Below are positions 8,555 to 17,779 of a stretch of 64,000 nucleotides of DNA, in pieces (position 1 is the stretch's first letter; each line of letters opens with the position of its first letter). The position numbers and the translations under genes were made by a program. The stretch is from Bacilli bacterium (GTDB lineage: Bacteria > Bacillota_I > Bacilli_A > RF39 > UBA660): NCBI GenBank assembly GCA_017519965.1, contig JAFWRK010000048.1, positions 52,279-116,278 of the forward strand, given 5' to 3'. Below the pieces are notes generated by a model. The model was given only the letters and a program-made list of their open reading frames with translations, was not told the origin of the DNA and did no database searches.

Positions 8555-9159
8555 TTTCCATTAACTTCTACTTTTAATGAAATAATATCAGTTGGTTTTA
8601 TTTCATAACCTGTTGAGCCATCTACCCAAGCACGTAGTCTATAATTTTCTTTTTTAGATTTTTGAGTAGAATCACCATAAATAACCATAGAACCAGCTTT
8701 AGATCCTAACTTTGATTCTTTCTTACTTGGATTTAGTAAAACTGGTATATTAGTTGCAGTATATGATCCACTAGTTAATTTTTCTAAATAAACTTTTATA
8801 GAATTAACAGGAACTGTAGATTTTATTTGTGGAACAACAGATATTTCATATTCAATTTTAGATGCTTCATCTAATTCCACATCTAAAGTAAAATCAAAAT
8901 ATAAATCAGCTGAATTTAAAGATATACCTTGTTCATCTGTTAAACCATATAAATTAGATAAAGTTAAAATCTCTTCTTCATCTGAATAAGTTAGATTAAT
9001 ACTACCACCATCTAATTCTTCATTTTTAATCTCCTTAGGAGCAGTAAAATAAAAATAAACTGCAAAAGAAACAATACTAACAAATATAATAGAACAAATT
9101 ATAACTCCAACCTTAAACCCCAATGGTAACTTATTCTTTTCTTCTTTTTCCATAAACAA
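8545..9159 (-). CDS. Membrane-anchored or exported TasA/camelysin-like protein A
   Basis: 204 aa: a short basic cytosolic start, one hydrophobic segment (about 15-37), then a mostly beta extracytoplasmic domain. The GGSINLTYSDEEEILTLSNLY region is followed by PxxLNPSKKESK and a C-terminal RLRAWVDGSTGYEI motif. It shares layout and the Y-x-LR-x-WV end motif with the next gene, so the two look like diverged paralogues. The start is probably TTG at 9159, 8 bp after GGAGG and directly after the upstream stop; ATG 9153 is possible. The TasA-like assignment is inference from architecture plus the SipW-type neighbour. Confidence 0.6.
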   Translation of the reverse strand: MFMEKEEKNKLPLGFKVGVIICSIIFVSIVSFAVYFYFTAPKEIKNEELDGGSINLTYSDEEEILTLSNLYGLTDEQGISLNSADLYFDFTLDVELDEASKIEYEISVVPQIKSTVPVNSIKVYLEKLTSGSYTATNIPVLLNPSKKESKLGSKAGSMVIYGDSTQKSKKENYRLRAWVDGSTGYEIKPTDIISLKVEVNGKAS

Positions 9160-9732
9160 CTAATTAGCCTCCACATGCAACTTCATACTAAAATTATTTA
9201 CTCTTGTTCCAACAGCATAAGCGTCTCCAACCCATACTCTTAAAATATATTTTTTTGATTTATTTGATTTTATCTTATCTTCTAACAAAACTCTATCAGT
9301 TGGATTATTTTTTGAACTTCTTAAATTATAAAAAGTAGGTACACTTAAACTATCAAACCCAGATACAGGATTCTCAAGTTCATCTGTTAAATATACTTTT
9401 ATATAATTACTATGAATAGAATTTTCATAATCCAAATCACTCAAATATAATGAATATTTAGTATCTTTATCTGATTTTATTTCAAACTTACAATAAGCAT
9501 TTACCCTTGATTCTTTATTATTAGATGTAAAAGTTTTTCCAACTTCATCAGTCATAGGAAAATTATCATTAACATATATTTCATCACAACCATCAGAAAT
9601 CAGTTCAACTTTAGCATTACTTTTTTTTGATTTAAAGTTAATATTATTAAAAATATAATAAAAAACCGATACAATCACTAAAAATATAATTATTACAATA
9701 AATAATCTTTTAATAATAACTTCTTTCTCCAT
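9160..9732 (-). CDS. Membrane-anchored or exported TasA/camelysin-like protein B
   Basis: 190 aa with an N-terminal hydrophobic segment (about 9-28) and a beta-rich outer domain ending in YILRVWVGDAYAVGTRVN, the same end motif as its downstream neighbour. Two Cys residues in the outer domain (near 49 and 81) could form a disulphide. It is the first gene of the cassette and has a TATAAT-like -10 (9764-9759) upstream. No catalytic motif is seen. A structural surface or matrix role is a guess from the SipW-type peptidase next to it. Confidence 0.6.
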   Translation of the reverse strand: MEKEVIIKRLFIVIIIFLVIVSVFYYIFNNINFKSKKSNAKVELISDGCDEIYVNDNFPMTDEVGKTFTSNNKESRVNAYCKFEIKSDKDTKYSLYLSDLDYENSIHSNYIKVYLTDELENPVSGFDSLSVPTFYNLRSSKNNPTDRVLLEDKIKSNKSKKYILRVWVGDAYAVGTRVNNFSMKLHVEAN

Positions 9733-9787
9733 AATATCGTATCCTTACTATAACCCCTATTATAAGTAAAGTTTACCATTAAAAATA

Positions 9788-10537
9788 TTACAAGTCAAAC
9801 AAATTAATAGCATTAGAAGAAGTAACTCTAGATACTTCATTAATATCAGTACCTAAAGTATCTGCTATTTTTTTAGCAATAATTGGAATATTTTTTGAAG
9901 AATTCTTTGTACCTCTTAAAGGTTCAGGAGATAAATATGGACTATCTGTCTCTAAAATAATATTATCGATTCCTATTTCAATTATTACCTTATATAAATT
10001 ACTATTCTTGAAAGTAACAACTCCACCAATTCCTAAATAATATCCCATATTAATATATATTTTAGCAGTTTCTAAACTACCACTAAAGCAATGAATATCA
10101 CCTTTTAAATTATATTGTTTTAATATATCAATAGTATCTTGAGTAGCATCTCTAGAATGAATAACAACAGGTAAATCATATTTAGTAGCTAAATCTAATT
10201 GATATATAAATAATTCTTTTTGCTTTTCAATGTTTTCTTTTCCATAGTGATAGTCCAAGCCTATTTCACCTATTCCAACAACCTTTTCGTCAGATAATTT
10301 TTCCTCTAAAAACTTCAAATCATCAATATTAGTTTTATCTGTTTCACTAGGATGATAGCCAATAGTAACAAAAACATCATCATATCTAGAAGCTAAATCT
10401 AAAGATTCAATAATTGACTCTTTAGTACAGCCAGATATAATAATTTTATCAATATTACTTTTTCTATTCTCATTAATAACTTCATCAATATTATCATAAT
10501 CTTCTATAGATAAATGACAATGAGTATCAATAAACAT
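9788..10537 (-). CDS. tatD: TatD family metal-dependent DNase
   Basis: TIM-barrel metallohydrolase; family members act as 3'-5' exonucleases in DNA repair and turnover. 249 aa from ATG 10537, chosen because GGAGGT lies 5 bp upstream; the reading frame extends four codons further. The N-terminal metal motif is FIDTHCHL. GEIGLDYH is near residue 90, VVIHSRDA near 125, HCFSG near 152, and ILETDSPYLSPEPLRG at about 200-215. The gene lies 11 bp after metG, the same metS-tatD pairing as in Bacillus. Confidence 0.95.
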   Translation of the reverse strand: MFIDTHCHLSIEDYDNIDEVINENRKSNIDKIIISGCTKESIIESLDLASRYDDVFVTIGYHPSETDKTNIDDLKFLEEKLSDEKVVGIGEIGLDYHYGKENIEKQKELFIYQLDLATKYDLPVVIHSRDATQDTIDILKQYNLKGDIHCFSGSLETAKIYINMGYYLGIGGVVTFKNSNLYKVIIEIGIDNIILETDSPYLSPEPLRGTKNSSKNIPIIAKKIADTLGTDINEVSRVTSSNAINLFDL

Positions 10538-10560
10538 ATAAACCTCCAAAAAAGAAGAAA

Positions 10561-12078
10561 TTACTTTTCTTCTTCTATTCTTTTAAATAATATTTCAGGT
10601 GTAGTTAAAGAATAACTATTATCTAAAACAACAGATAATTCCTTATTACTATTATTTAATTGTTTTATGATATTGTCTGAAGCATTAGGTATAAAAGGAT
10701 ATAATAATAATCCACATACTCTAATAGATTCTAATAAATTATAAAGAACTGTTTCTAATCTATCTAATTTAGATTCATCTTTAGCTAAAACCCAAGGAGT
10801 TGTATCATCAATATACTTATTAGATAATCTCAAAACATTAAATATTTCATTAAATGCATCTGCAACAAAAAACTTATCAATTTTATTGCAAACTTTATCA
10901 TATAATGAGTTTATACTGTTTTTAAATTCAACATCTACATCTTCAGAAACACCTTTATTTGTAATATTACCATTAAAATACTTATTTCCCATTGAAATAG
11001 TTCTTTGTACTAAATTACCTAAAGTATTAGCTAAATCGGTATTATATTTTTCAGTCAATTGTTCTCTAGTAATACTTCCATCATTTGTTTGACTTACTTC
11101 ATGTAATAAATAATATCTTACTGCATCTAGACCGAATTCATTAATTAAATCATCAGGATATACCACATTGCCCTTGGATTTACTCATCTTATCATTACCA
11201 GATAAAACCCAAGGATGTCCAAAAACCTTCTTAGGTAGTTCTAAACCTAAACTCCATAAAAAGCAAGGCCAATAAATCGAATGGAATCTAACTATATCCT
11301 TTCCTATAACATGAACATCAGCTGGCCATAACTTATTAAACTTATCAGAACTACCATCTGGATCATAACCAATCTTAGTTATATAGTTTGTTAAAGCATC
11401 TAGCCATACATAAATTACATGCTTTGGATCAAAATCAACAGGAATACCCCATGTAAAAGATGTTCTAGAAACACATAAATCTTGAACCCCAGGAGCAATA
11501 AAATTATTATACATTTCATTAACTCTAGATTCAGGAATTAAGAATTCAGAATGATTCTTAAATAAATCATCTAATTTATCTTGATAATTACTTAACTTAA
11601 AGAAATAGCATTCTTCAGATTGAGGATGAACTTCTCTACCACAGTCAGGACACTTTCCATCAACCAGTTGAGATTCAGTCCAAAATGATTCACATGGAGT
11701 ACAATATAATCCATTATATTCACCTTTATAAATGTCTCCCTTATCATACATTTTCTTAAATATCTTTTGAACACACTTTTCATGATCTTCATCTGTAGTT
11801 CTCATAAAATCATCATAATCAATATTTAACATATCATAAATATTTTTAACAACTGAAGATATATTATCCACATACTCCTTTGGAGAAACAGATGCAGCCT
11901 CAGCTTTTTCCTGAATTTTTATACCATGTTCATCAGTACCTGTTTGAAAATATACATCATAACCTTGTAATTTTTTAAATCTTGCAATAGCATCAGCAAC
12001 AACTGCATCATACACATTACCAATATGCGGTTTACCAGAAGTATAAGCTATTGCAGTAGTAATATAATATTTATCCAT
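10561..12078 (-). CDS. metG: Methionyl-tRNA synthetase (short form)
   Basis: Charges tRNA-Met. 505 aa: KPHIGN (HIGH-type motif) near residue 16, a zinc knuckle with CTPC and CPDC pairs near 126-147, and KMSKSKGN near 298. An anticodon-binding helical domain ends the protein. The C-terminal EMAP-II-like tRNA-binding domain of the ~660-aa Bacillus enzyme is missing, which is a known short form. A T-box leader precedes it, so transcription should respond to uncharged tRNA-Met. Confidence 0.97.
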   Translation of the reverse strand: MDKYYITTAIAYTSGKPHIGNVYDAVVADAIARFKKLQGYDVYFQTGTDEHGIKIQEKAEAASVSPKEYVDNISSVVKNIYDMLNIDYDDFMRTTDEDHEKCVQKIFKKMYDKGDIYKGEYNGLYCTPCESFWTESQLVDGKCPDCGREVHPQSEECYFFKLSNYQDKLDDLFKNHSEFLIPESRVNEMYNNFIAPGVQDLCVSRTSFTWGIPVDFDPKHVIYVWLDALTNYITKIGYDPDGSSDKFNKLWPADVHVIGKDIVRFHSIYWPCFLWSLGLELPKKVFGHPWVLSGNDKMSKSKGNVVYPDDLINEFGLDAVRYYLLHEVSQTNDGSITREQLTEKYNTDLANTLGNLVQRTISMGNKYFNGNITNKGVSEDVDVEFKNSINSLYDKVCNKIDKFFVADAFNEIFNVLRLSNKYIDDTTPWVLAKDESKLDRLETVLYNLLESIRVCGLLLYPFIPNASDNIIKQLNNSNKELSVVLDNSYSLTTPEILFKRIEEEK

Positions 12079-12093
12079 AATATCCCTCCTAAA

Positions 12094-12330
12094 ATAAAAA
12101 AATATTATGATATAAGGACGTATTAACGCGGTACCACCTTACTTCATAATATTTCTATTATACACTTAAATAGTTAACGCCTATCTACGTTATAGCCTAC
12201 ATATCGACTATACAGTTCAAAAGCCATACTTATTTTTTTCATCATACTTAATTTCACCAAAATAAGCTCTCTATAATGAATTCAAAAATAAGCTCTTCAT
12301 CAAAACATTTATAAAGTTATATGTAATTTA
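12094..12330 (-). promoter_or_regulatory. T-box riboswitch leader of metG
   Basis: The minus strand carries the T-box core AAGGTGGTACCGCG (12140-12127). A competing terminator follows: AATATTATGA pairs with TCATAATATT, then a T-run, at about 12153-12094. Upstream is a Stem I-like region with a GGTGAAA apical loop. A lower stem AAGAGC/GCTTTT encloses an ATG triplet at 12227-12225, a good methionine specifier candidate. Uncharged tRNA-Met would pair with the specifier and the T-box bulge to favour antitermination. Stem I pairing was drawn by eye. Confidence 0.9.
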
Positions 12331-12353
12331 ACACATAAAAATAAATATTTCAA
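12325..12353 (-). promoter_or_regulatory. Promoter of the metG T-box transcript
   Basis: TTGAAA (12353-12348), a 17-bp spacer and TAAATT (12330-12325) on the minus strand, immediately downstream of the preceding gene's stop and upstream of the T-box stem I. Confidence 0.65.
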
Positions 12354-12359
12354 GAAAAA

Positions 12360-13010
12360 TTAAATATTGTCTTTAAATAAATGAGAATTTTCTAATGTAA
12401 AAAGATGTCTTTCAGTTTGTTCCTTAACAAGATTAATAAGAGTAGTATCTTTAACTAATATTTTAATATCAACATTTTCTAATAATTGTCTTTCATAAGA
12501 ACCTTTAACAAATTTAGAAACATCATTTACAATTTTTTCTTTAATATTGTCTTCAATATCATTAGAAAATACAGTATCAAACTTTTCTATTAAAGAAGTA
12601 TTACTTTTATCCAAATTATCTTTAAATATTTTTCTTATATCTTTATTTAAAACATTAAAATCTTTTTTTAATAATTTAATTATTGATCCAGAATCATTAT
12701 ATTTTTGAACAATCGACAAAAGATAATCATTTCTTCTTTTAGTAATTTTAGGAACACACTTAACCAAATCCTCTCGGTATGAATCTAAAATCATACTTAA
12801 GCTTTCAGTATTTAAAATTATTTTATTTTTTTTAGCTAACCCCAAAAATCTAGATTTAATAGAATCCATAGAATCGAGAGGAGGTTTTTTTAATAAAGAC
12901 ATTAAATCTTCATTTGTTAAAACATTAGTATTGTTTTTTATTGTTTCAATAATCGCACTTTTATAAGTATTAAATTGTTGTATTTTTAATTGTTCTATAT
13001 TCTCTTGCAT
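12360..13010 (-). CDS. Hypothetical protein, helical, charged
   Basis: 216 aa, not recognised. It has no signal peptide, TM segment or catalytic motif. It is rich in Lys, Asp, Asn, Ile and Leu and should be mostly alpha-helical throughout. AGGAG lies 7 bp before the ATG, and the gene sits 42 bp downstream of mfd in the same direction, so it is probably in the mfd operon. In Bacillus, mfd is followed by spoVT; this protein shows no AbrB-like swapped-hairpin start, so it is not SpoVT. Confidence 0.7.
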   Translation of the reverse strand: MQENIEQLKIQQFNTYKSAIIETIKNNTNVLTNEDLMSLLKKPPLDSMDSIKSRFLGLAKKNKIILNTESLSMILDSYREDLVKCVPKITKRRNDYLLSIVQKYNDSGSIIKLLKKDFNVLNKDIRKIFKDNLDKSNTSLIEKFDTVFSNDIEDNIKEKIVNDVSKFVKGSYERQLLENVDIKILVKDTTLINLVKEQTERHLFTLENSHLFKDNI

Positions 13011-13052
13011 ATAATTACTCCTAGCATAATAAATTTATCTATTAAACAATAA

Positions 13053-16000
13053 TTAGTCAATAGGATTATCTAAATTAGACAAAATTTTATTTAATAATTC
13101 CACTAAATAATATATATGATGTTTATCAAGTTTAATAACATCTAAAACAATAACCATCTTCGTACCTTTAGATAAGAATCTAAACATATTAGATATATTA
13201 AAAGCGTCAACAAATAATTGTTCAGTATCGATTTTTCTTACAACATCTTCTTCAAATACTAATTCAATAGAATTTTTATTCTGATGAACAGTTGATATTT
13301 TTATCTTATTAGCTAATTTTTCAAACCATTCTTCATACATATATATTATTAAGTCCTCATTAACTTTTCCAAACCTATCTTCAAGCTCATTTTTTACATC
13401 CATTAATTTTTCATAAGAATCAATGTCATTAATCATTTTATGAATTTGTATTTTCAAATCATCTTCCATTACATAGTTATCATCAATATGAGTAGAAACA
13501 TTAATGAAAGGTTGAGAACTATCTACATCAGATTCAGTACTAACATTATTTTTTCTCTTTTCTACTTCTTCACCTAACATTTTTAAATATAATTCAATTC
13601 CAACAGAATCAATAAAGCCAGCTTGTTCACTACCTAATAAATCACCTGCTCCTCTGATAGATAAATCACGAGTAGCAATTGAAAAACCACTACCTAATTC
13701 AGTAAACTCTTTAATAACATTTAATCTTTTAACAGCAGTATCAGTAAGATTCTTAAAAGGTTTATACATTAAATAAGCATAAGCAAATTTATCACTTCTA
13801 CCCACTCTACCTCTAATTTGATATAACTGACTCAATCCAAATCTATCAGCATCTAGAATAATCAAGGTATTTACATTAGGAATATCAATACCAGTTTCAA
13901 TAATAGTAGTACAGATTAAAACATCATATTCATGATTAATAAAATCATATAATCTATTTTCTAACTCATTTTTATTCATTTGACCGTGTGTAATAGTAAT
14001 ACGCGCTTCAGGTACTAATTTTTGAATTCTAATTAACTCATCTTCAATAGACTGAACTTTATTATATAAAATAAACACCTGACCATCTCTAGATAATTCC
14101 TTATAAATTGCATCCTTAATAATTTGATTATTTTCTTCTATTACATAAGTTTGAACAGGAAATCTATTTGTAGGTGGAGTTTCAATCAAAGATAGACTTC
14201 TAATACCAGTTAAAGACATTTGTAAAGTTCTAGGAATAGGAGTAGCAGTCAAAGTTAATACATCAACATTTACTTTATATTGTTTAATTTTTTCTTTATG
14301 AGCAACTCCAAAACGTTGTTCCTCATCGATTATTAATAACCCCAAATCTTTAGGATGAATATCATTACTCAACAACCTATGAGTACCTATTACCATATCA
14401 ATAGTACCATCTTTTAATCCAGAAATAATTCTATCAACTTCCTTAGGTGAAGTAAATCTATTTAATAAAGCAATATTTACAGGAAAAGCAGAAAAACGAC
14501 TTAAAGCATTATCATAATGTTGATTAGATAAGATTGTAGTAGGACATAAGAATAAAACTTGTTTAGAATCTAAAATAGCCTTAAAAGCAGCAACAAAAGC
14601 AACCTCAGTTTTACCAAAGCCAACATCACCACAAAGTAATCTATCCATTGGGACAGTAGACTCCATATCTTCTTTAATTTGAGATATAGCTCGAGATTGA
14701 TCTTTAGTTAAATCATATGGAAAAGCATTTTCAAACTCAACAGATAAATCAGAATCTTTTGAAAAAGCAAAACCTTTTCTAGATTCCCTTTCAGCATATA
14801 ATTTGAGTAACTCATCAGCCATATCATTAATCTTTTTTCTAACTCTAATCTTAGTTTTTTCCCAATCTCCACTACCCAATTTATTAATCTTAGGAACAGT
14901 ACCTTCCTTACCAGAGTACTTAAATAAAGAATCAATTTTTTCAACAGGAACATAAATCTTATCAGTTCCTTGATATAAAACCTCTAAATAGTCTTTAGTA
15001 ATATCATTCAAAGTTAATGTTTTTATACCATTATATCTTCCAATACCATGTATATTATGTACAACATAATCACCAACACTTAATTTAGAAATATCTTTAA
15101 TTCCAACACCATATTTAAAGTTATTCTTATATTTTTTATTATTATCTTTAGTTTTAAATAGTTCTTTATCAGTAAGTAAAACCACATTATCATAAATAAA
15201 TCCACCATTAATCAAAGAATCAACTAAATTTACAGAATTAAGATGAATATTTGATAAATCCGTCTCAAAAACTTTCATTTTTAAAATAGATAATATCTTA
15301 CGTAACTTATATTTCTTTGAACAAATAATAACTGTATAACCAGAATTTAATTTATCAAAAATATAATCATTTATAACATTAACATCTTCATTAAAATTAT
15401 TAATAGTATGAACATTAAAATTAACCAATTTTGAAATATTATTAGAAGAAATATTATTAATACTCATATAATAAATACAATTATTATTATTAATTTCATC
15501 AAAAGAAAACATATAATTACCATTAAATGTATTATCTGTATTATTTTTATATTCACATATTTCGTCATAAATACTATTAAATGATATCTGAAGTTGATTA
15601 TAATCTTTAAAAATAATAAGACTATCATCTATAAAATTAGAAATTGAAGTAACATTACCAAATAAAGGAAGATATTTTTGTTTTCCAAAATATTCAGGAT
15701 CACAAGAAGAACTAATTAAAAACTCAGAAAAAGGATAAATAACTAAATCATCTATTTTATCAATAGACTTTTGAGTATCAATATCAAAAGTTCTAATTGA
15801 TTCTATAGAATCACCAAAGAACTCAATTCTAAAAGGTAAATCTTCACCTAAAGGAAAAACATCAAGAACATAACCTCTTAATGCAAATTCACCAGTTTTA
15901 TTAACTAAAGAAGTTCTTTCATAACCAGAAGAAATAAGTAATTCAGATAAACTTAAAGGATCAAATTCATCATTTAAAGACAAACTCAAAACATGAGAAG

Positions 16001-16361
16001 AAAAAACCTCTTTAGTAGGCAAATATCTTAAATATCCCATAAGATTAGTAATTATAATTTTCTTTTCATTTTTAATTAGTGAACATAAAGCATTTAATCT
16101 ACTAATTTTCAAATCTGGACTTATAGCTAAAGCTTCACTAGTAAGAAAATCATCCATTGGAAAAAGATATACATCATCAGTATAATTGGATAAATTGGAA
16201 TATAATGTATTAGCCTCAAATAAAGTGTTTAAAACAACTACAATAGATTTATTTGATTTATTTAAAAGATTATATAAATAAACACAGAAAAAATCATCGG
16301 TAAGACCAGCTATACCCATGTTATTTTTATATTCAAAATTAAATAAATCAAAAAAATTCAC
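13053..16361 (-). CDS. mfd: Transcription-repair coupling factor Mfd
   Basis: RNA-polymerase-displacing translocase that recruits UvrA to stalled transcription sites. 1102 aa: UvrB-homology module in the N-terminal third, RNAP-interaction domain near 420-490 (VGDYVVHNIHGIGRYNGI), RecG-like helicase with Walker A GDVGFGKTEV near 579, DEEQ box near 679, then the TRG motif region and a C-terminal D7 domain. The start is GTG at 16361, with AGGTGA 4 bp upstream inside the end of pth. It follows pth as in Bacillus. Confidence 0.97.
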   Translation of the reverse strand: MNFFDLFNFEYKNNMGIAGLTDDFFCVYLYNLLNKSNKSIVVVLNTLFEANTLYSNLSNYTDDVYLFPMDDFLTSEALAISPDLKISRLNALCSLIKNEKKIIITNLMGYLRYLPTKEVFSSHVLSLSLNDEFDPLSLSELLISSGYERTSLVNKTGEFALRGYVLDVFPLGEDLPFRIEFFGDSIESIRTFDIDTQKSIDKIDDLVIYPFSEFLISSSCDPEYFGKQKYLPLFGNVTSISNFIDDSLIIFKDYNQLQISFNSIYDEICEYKNNTDNTFNGNYMFSFDEINNNNCIYYMSINNISSNNISKLVNFNVHTINNFNEDVNVINDYIFDKLNSGYTVIICSKKYKLRKILSILKMKVFETDLSNIHLNSVNLVDSLINGGFIYDNVVLLTDKELFKTKDNNKKYKNNFKYGVGIKDISKLSVGDYVVHNIHGIGRYNGIKTLTLNDITKDYLEVLYQGTDKIYVPVEKIDSLFKYSGKEGTVPKINKLGSGDWEKTKIRVRKKINDMADELLKLYAERESRKGFAFSKDSDLSVEFENAFPYDLTKDQSRAISQIKEDMESTVPMDRLLCGDVGFGKTEVAFVAAFKAILDSKQVLFLCPTTILSNQHYDNALSRFSAFPVNIALLNRFTSPKEVDRIISGLKDGTIDMVIGTHRLLSNDIHPKDLGLLIIDEEQRFGVAHKEKIKQYKVNVDVLTLTATPIPRTLQMSLTGIRSLSLIETPPTNRFPVQTYVIEENNQIIKDAIYKELSRDGQVFILYNKVQSIEDELIRIQKLVPEARITITHGQMNKNELENRLYDFINHEYDVLICTTIIETGIDIPNVNTLIILDADRFGLSQLYQIRGRVGRSDKFAYAYLMYKPFKNLTDTAVKRLNVIKEFTELGSGFSIATRDLSIRGAGDLLGSEQAGFIDSVGIELYLKMLGEEVEKRKNNVSTESDVDSSQPFINVSTHIDDNYVMEDDLKIQIHKMINDIDSYEKLMDVKNELEDRFGKVNEDLIIYMYEEWFEKLANKIKISTVHQNKNSIELVFEEDVVRKIDTEQLFVDAFNISNMFRFLSKGTKMVIVLDVIKLDKHHIYYLVELLNKILSNLDNPID

Positions 16362-16365
16362 ACTA

Positions 16366-16935
16366 TCACCTATTCTTTTTATTAAATTTGTTCATCAAAT
16401 AAGAAAAGTCACAAGTAAAATAATTGTCTAATACTTCAACTAATTGTTCATATGTGTCATTTATAATATTGTTTTCTTCTTTAGAAAGTTTACCTAATAC
16501 ATAATCTTTAGTATCAATAGAATTATTTTTTGATATTCCAATTTTTAATCTTTTAAAATCCTGTGTACCTAAACATTCTTCAATATTTTTTAAACCATTA
16601 TGACCTCCAGAAGATCCTTTAGATTTTAATTTAAAATTACCAATACTTAAATCTAAATCATCACATACAACCAAAATATCATCAATATTAATTTTAAAAT
16701 AAGAAACATACTTACTAACAACAGTACCAGATAAATTCATATAAGATTGAGGTTTTAAGAATAAAACCTTTTCACCATCTATATTAATATCAAAATATAA
16801 GCCATTAAACTTAGAAATCCAATTAGCTTTTATATTATTTTTATTAATATAATAATCTAAGAACATAAAACCAATATTATGTCTAGTATTATCGTACTCT
16901 TTTCCAGGATTACCTAAACAAACAACTAACTTCAT
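16366..16935 (-). CDS. pth: Peptidyl-tRNA hydrolase
   Basis: Releases tRNA from peptidyl-tRNA that drops off ribosomes. 189 aa. Catalytic residues lie in CLGNPGKEYDNTRHNIGFMF (Asn about 9, His about 20). VCDDLDLSIGNFKLKSKGSSGGHNGLK near 90-117 has the Asp and the second Asn. The end lies 4 bp before mfd, and the gene starts just after rsmI. Alternative names in sporulating Bacilli include spoVC. Confidence 0.97.
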   Translation of the reverse strand: MKLVVCLGNPGKEYDNTRHNIGFMFLDYYINKNNIKANWISKFNGLYFDINIDGEKVLFLKPQSYMNLSGTVVSKYVSYFKINIDDILVVCDDLDLSIGNFKLKSKGSSGGHNGLKNIEECLGTQDFKRLKIGISKNNSIDTKDYVLGKLSKEENNIINDTYEQLVEVLDNYFTCDFSYLMNKFNKKNR

Positions 16936-16939
16936 AAAA

Positions 16940-17779
16940 TCACTTCCCTAAATGATATTCTTTATAAATAATAGATTTTGATACATTTCTTTCTTTAGCA
17001 ACTATCTTAGTAGCTTCATTCAAAGACATGCCATCTTTTAAATATAAATCAACATGTTCAATAATAGATAAGTCACTAAAATCAAAAACATCATCACATC
17101 CACTAACTAGAATAACAAATTCACCTTTAAAATTATCTATATTTTTAACAATATTACTTAATTTATCTCTATATATTTCTTCATGAATCTTAGATATTTC
17201 TCTTTGTAAACAAACATCTCTATCGCCAAAAACATTAAGCATATTATTCAAAGTATCACTTAAACGATGAGGAGCTTCATAAAAAATCATTGTATATGGT
17301 AACTTTTTTAGATTCTCTAATTCTTTTCTTTGCTTAGAAGATTTTGCATTTAAGAAACCATAAAAGAGAAATGGTGCAGGATTTAAACCAGAATTTATTA
17401 AAGCAGGAACAAAAGCAGTCGCCCCAGGTAAACTGATAACATTAAAACCTTTATCAATAACTTCCTTAACAACAGTAAAACCAGGATCACTAATAATAGG
17501 AGTTCCTTGGTCAGTAATAAGACCAATATTTAAACCTTTATTTAATTCATCCACAACATAACCTTTAACCTTATCCTGATTAAATTCATGACATGCTACA
17601 AGCTTTTTCTTAATATCATATTTAGATAATAATTTACCACTTTCTCTAGTATCTTCACACAAAATTAAATCAACCGTTTTTAACGTATTTAAAGAACGAA
17701 TAGTAATATCATCTAAATTGCCTATTGGTGTTGGGATTAAATATAAAGAAGGAGTATCATTATAACTTATTTGACTCAT
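16940..17779 (-). CDS. rsmI: 16S rRNA (cytidine1402-2'-O)-methyltransferase RsmI
   Basis: Tetrapyrrole-methylase-fold enzyme that 2'-O-methylates C1402 in the ribosomal P site. 279 aa with LIPTPIGNLDDITIRS near residue 14, CEDTRESGKLL near 40, and DQGTPIISDPGF near 93. The C-terminal helix-turn-helix-like segment NEATKIVAKERNVSKSIIYK is present. The start overlaps the trmN6-like stop by 4 bp. The order yabB then yabC is as in Bacillus, but yazA between them is missing. Confidence 0.96.
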   Translation of the reverse strand: MSQISYNDTPSLYLIPTPIGNLDDITIRSLNTLKTVDLILCEDTRESGKLLSKYDIKKKLVACHEFNQDKVKGYVVDELNKGLNIGLITDQGTPIISDPGFTVVKEVIDKGFNVISLPGATAFVPALINSGLNPAPFLFYGFLNAKSSKQRKELENLKKLPYTMIFYEAPHRLSDTLNNMLNVFGDRDVCLQREISKIHEEIYRDKLSNIVKNIDNFKGEFVILVSGCDDVFDFSDLSIIEHVDLYLKDGMSLNEATKIVAKERNVSKSIIYKEYHLGK

